Of a DNA stretch of 5,152 nt, positions 4,482 through 5,152 are shown in pieces. The translations under genes were made by a program, and so were the position numbers. Positions within the stretch are counted from its first letter, which is position 1, and every line of letters starts with the position of its first letter. Under the pieces are notes generated by a model that was not told where the DNA came from, made no database searches, and worked only from the letters and a program-made list of their open reading frames with translations. The DNA comes from Candidatus Aenigmatarchaeota archaeon (lineage in GTDB: Archaea > Aenigmatarchaeota > Aenigmatarchaeia > DAOWOJ01), in NCBI GenBank assembly GCA_030642125.1, contig DAOWOJ010000039.1, positions 1-5,152 of the forward strand, in the 5' to 3' direction.

Positions 4482-5152
4482 ATGCAAACTAAAATAATAG
4501 AATTAAAGAAGCCAAAATTAAATAATCCTATATTAATAGAAGGATTACCTGGTATAGGGAATGTTGGAAAAATATGTGCAACGCACTTAATAGAAGAATT
4601 AAAAGCACAAAAATTTGCTAAATTGATTTCTCCATATTTTTTTCCTTTTGCGATCATTGAAAATAATGAAATAAATCTATTAAAAAGTGAATTTTACTTT
4701 TATAAAGGAAAACCACGAGACATTATAATTTTAGTTGGAGATTGTCAAAGTAATGAGATGGTTGGTCAATATGAAATAACAAATGAAATATTAAATTTCG
4801 CTGAGAAATATGGAGTTAGTGAAATAATAACTCTTGCTGGATTTGATACAGAAAAAAAAATCAAAAAACCAAATATTACAATTATATCAACTGATGAACA
4901 TACATTAAAAAAATACAATAATCTCGATATTAAACAAAACAAAAAAATAGATGTTATAATGGGAATATCCGGATTATTATTAGGAATGGGAAAAGAAAAA
5001 AATATACCTGGAATATGTTTAATGAGTGAAACGTCTGGATTTCCTGTTTCTACTGATTTAAATGCTGCTAGTATGTTATTGAATATATTAGGAAAAATTT
5101 TGAAAATAGAAATAGATATTTCCAAATTTAACGATATAAATAAAATAGATAA
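4482..5152 (+). CDS. PAC2-family proteasome assembly chaperone homologue, 3' end cut by window edge
   Basis: The ATG at 4482 opens a frame of 223 codons that is still open at the window edge. The family (COG2047, including archaeal PbaA/PbaB-type proteins) assists assembly of, or caps, 20S proteasome-like alpha rings. Characteristic segments are ILIEGLPGIGNVGKICA (17-33), ISPYFFP (49-55), IILVGDCQS (82-90) followed by GQYEITNEIL (95-104), IITLAGF (115-121), MGISGLLLGMGKEK (160-173) and GICLMSETSGFPVSTD (177-192), then a helix AASMLLNILGKILKIEID (195-212). Members usually run to about 240-260 residues, so some 20-40 residues are missing; any C-terminal HbYX proteasome-docking motif cannot be judged. 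It starts 9 nt after aIF2 alpha with no clear Shine-Dalgarno, so it is probably cotranscribed. The aIF2 alpha-PAC2 neighbourhood is common in archaea, but Nop10, often between them, is absent. Confidence 0.88.
   Translation, partial: MQTKIIELKKPKLNNPILIEGLPGIGNVGKICATHLIEELKAQKFAKLISPYFFPFAIIENNEINLLKSEFYFYKGKPRDIIILVGDCQSNEMVGQYEITNEILNFAEKYGVSEIITLAGFDTEKKIKKPNITIISTDEHTLKKYNNLDIKQNKKIDVIMGISGLLLGMGKEKNIPGICLMSETSGFPVSTDLNAASMLLNILGKILKIEIDISKFNDINKID

Noticed and set aside
4766..5125. A 119-codon minus-strand open frame inside the PAC2 gene
   Set aside because: PAC2 motifs run across the whole stretch on the plus strand. The antisense translation is hydrophobic only because AT-rich lysine and asparagine codons read backwards give Phe, Leu and Ile.

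Overview
The window comes from an archaeon with a very AT-rich genome; by eye the G+C content is roughly a quarter to 30%, though I did not count it. The archaeal assignment rests on four markers: fibrillarin, ribosomal protein eS27 (S27e), initiation factor aIF2 alpha, and a PAC2-family proteasome assembly chaperone. Archaeal TATA-like sequence, mostly weak Shine-Dalgarno signals and AT-loaded codons (AAA, ATA, AGA, GAA) agree with this. The lineage cannot be fixed from sequence reading alone. The WDP (rather than WNP) box of fibrillarin resembles what I recall of some Thaumarchaeota, but an AT-rich DPANN or euryarchaeal lineage is not excluded.

Layout: on the minus strand, fibrillarin (1-592) runs off the left edge. 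A 55-bp divergent promoter region (593-647) separates it from six plus-strand genes that fill the rest of the window. These are a FIST-domain sensor protein (648-1853), a soluble protein of three HAMP-like repeats (1860-2546), an AmrS-type radical SAM enzyme (2564-3556), a short eS27 gene (3559-3726), aIF2 alpha with a TTG start (3723-4472), and a PAC2 chaperone cut by the right edge (4482-5152). Successive spacings are 6, 17, 2, -4 and 9 nt, and no terminator is evident, so all six are probably one transcript. No intergenic stretch exceeds 55 bp, and I see no tRNA, rRNA, CRISPR array or mobile element.

The right half (eS27, aIF2 alpha, PAC2) is a remnant of a widespread archaeal information-processing cluster. 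In many archaea L44e precedes S27e, and Nop10 lies between aIF2 alpha and PAC2; both are missing here. The left half is less ordinary: a FIST ligand-sensor candidate coupled to a stand-alone triple-HAMP protein with no kinase, methyl-accepting or cyclase output domain, placed at the head of a translation/proteostasis operon.

The points most worth a second look are the FIST/triple-HAMP pair with its exact 60-residue repeat period, two mutually exclusive hairpins inside the HAMP gene, and a CxC (instead of CxxC) zinc knuckle in eS27 with a similar CxC at the end of the radical SAM enzyme.
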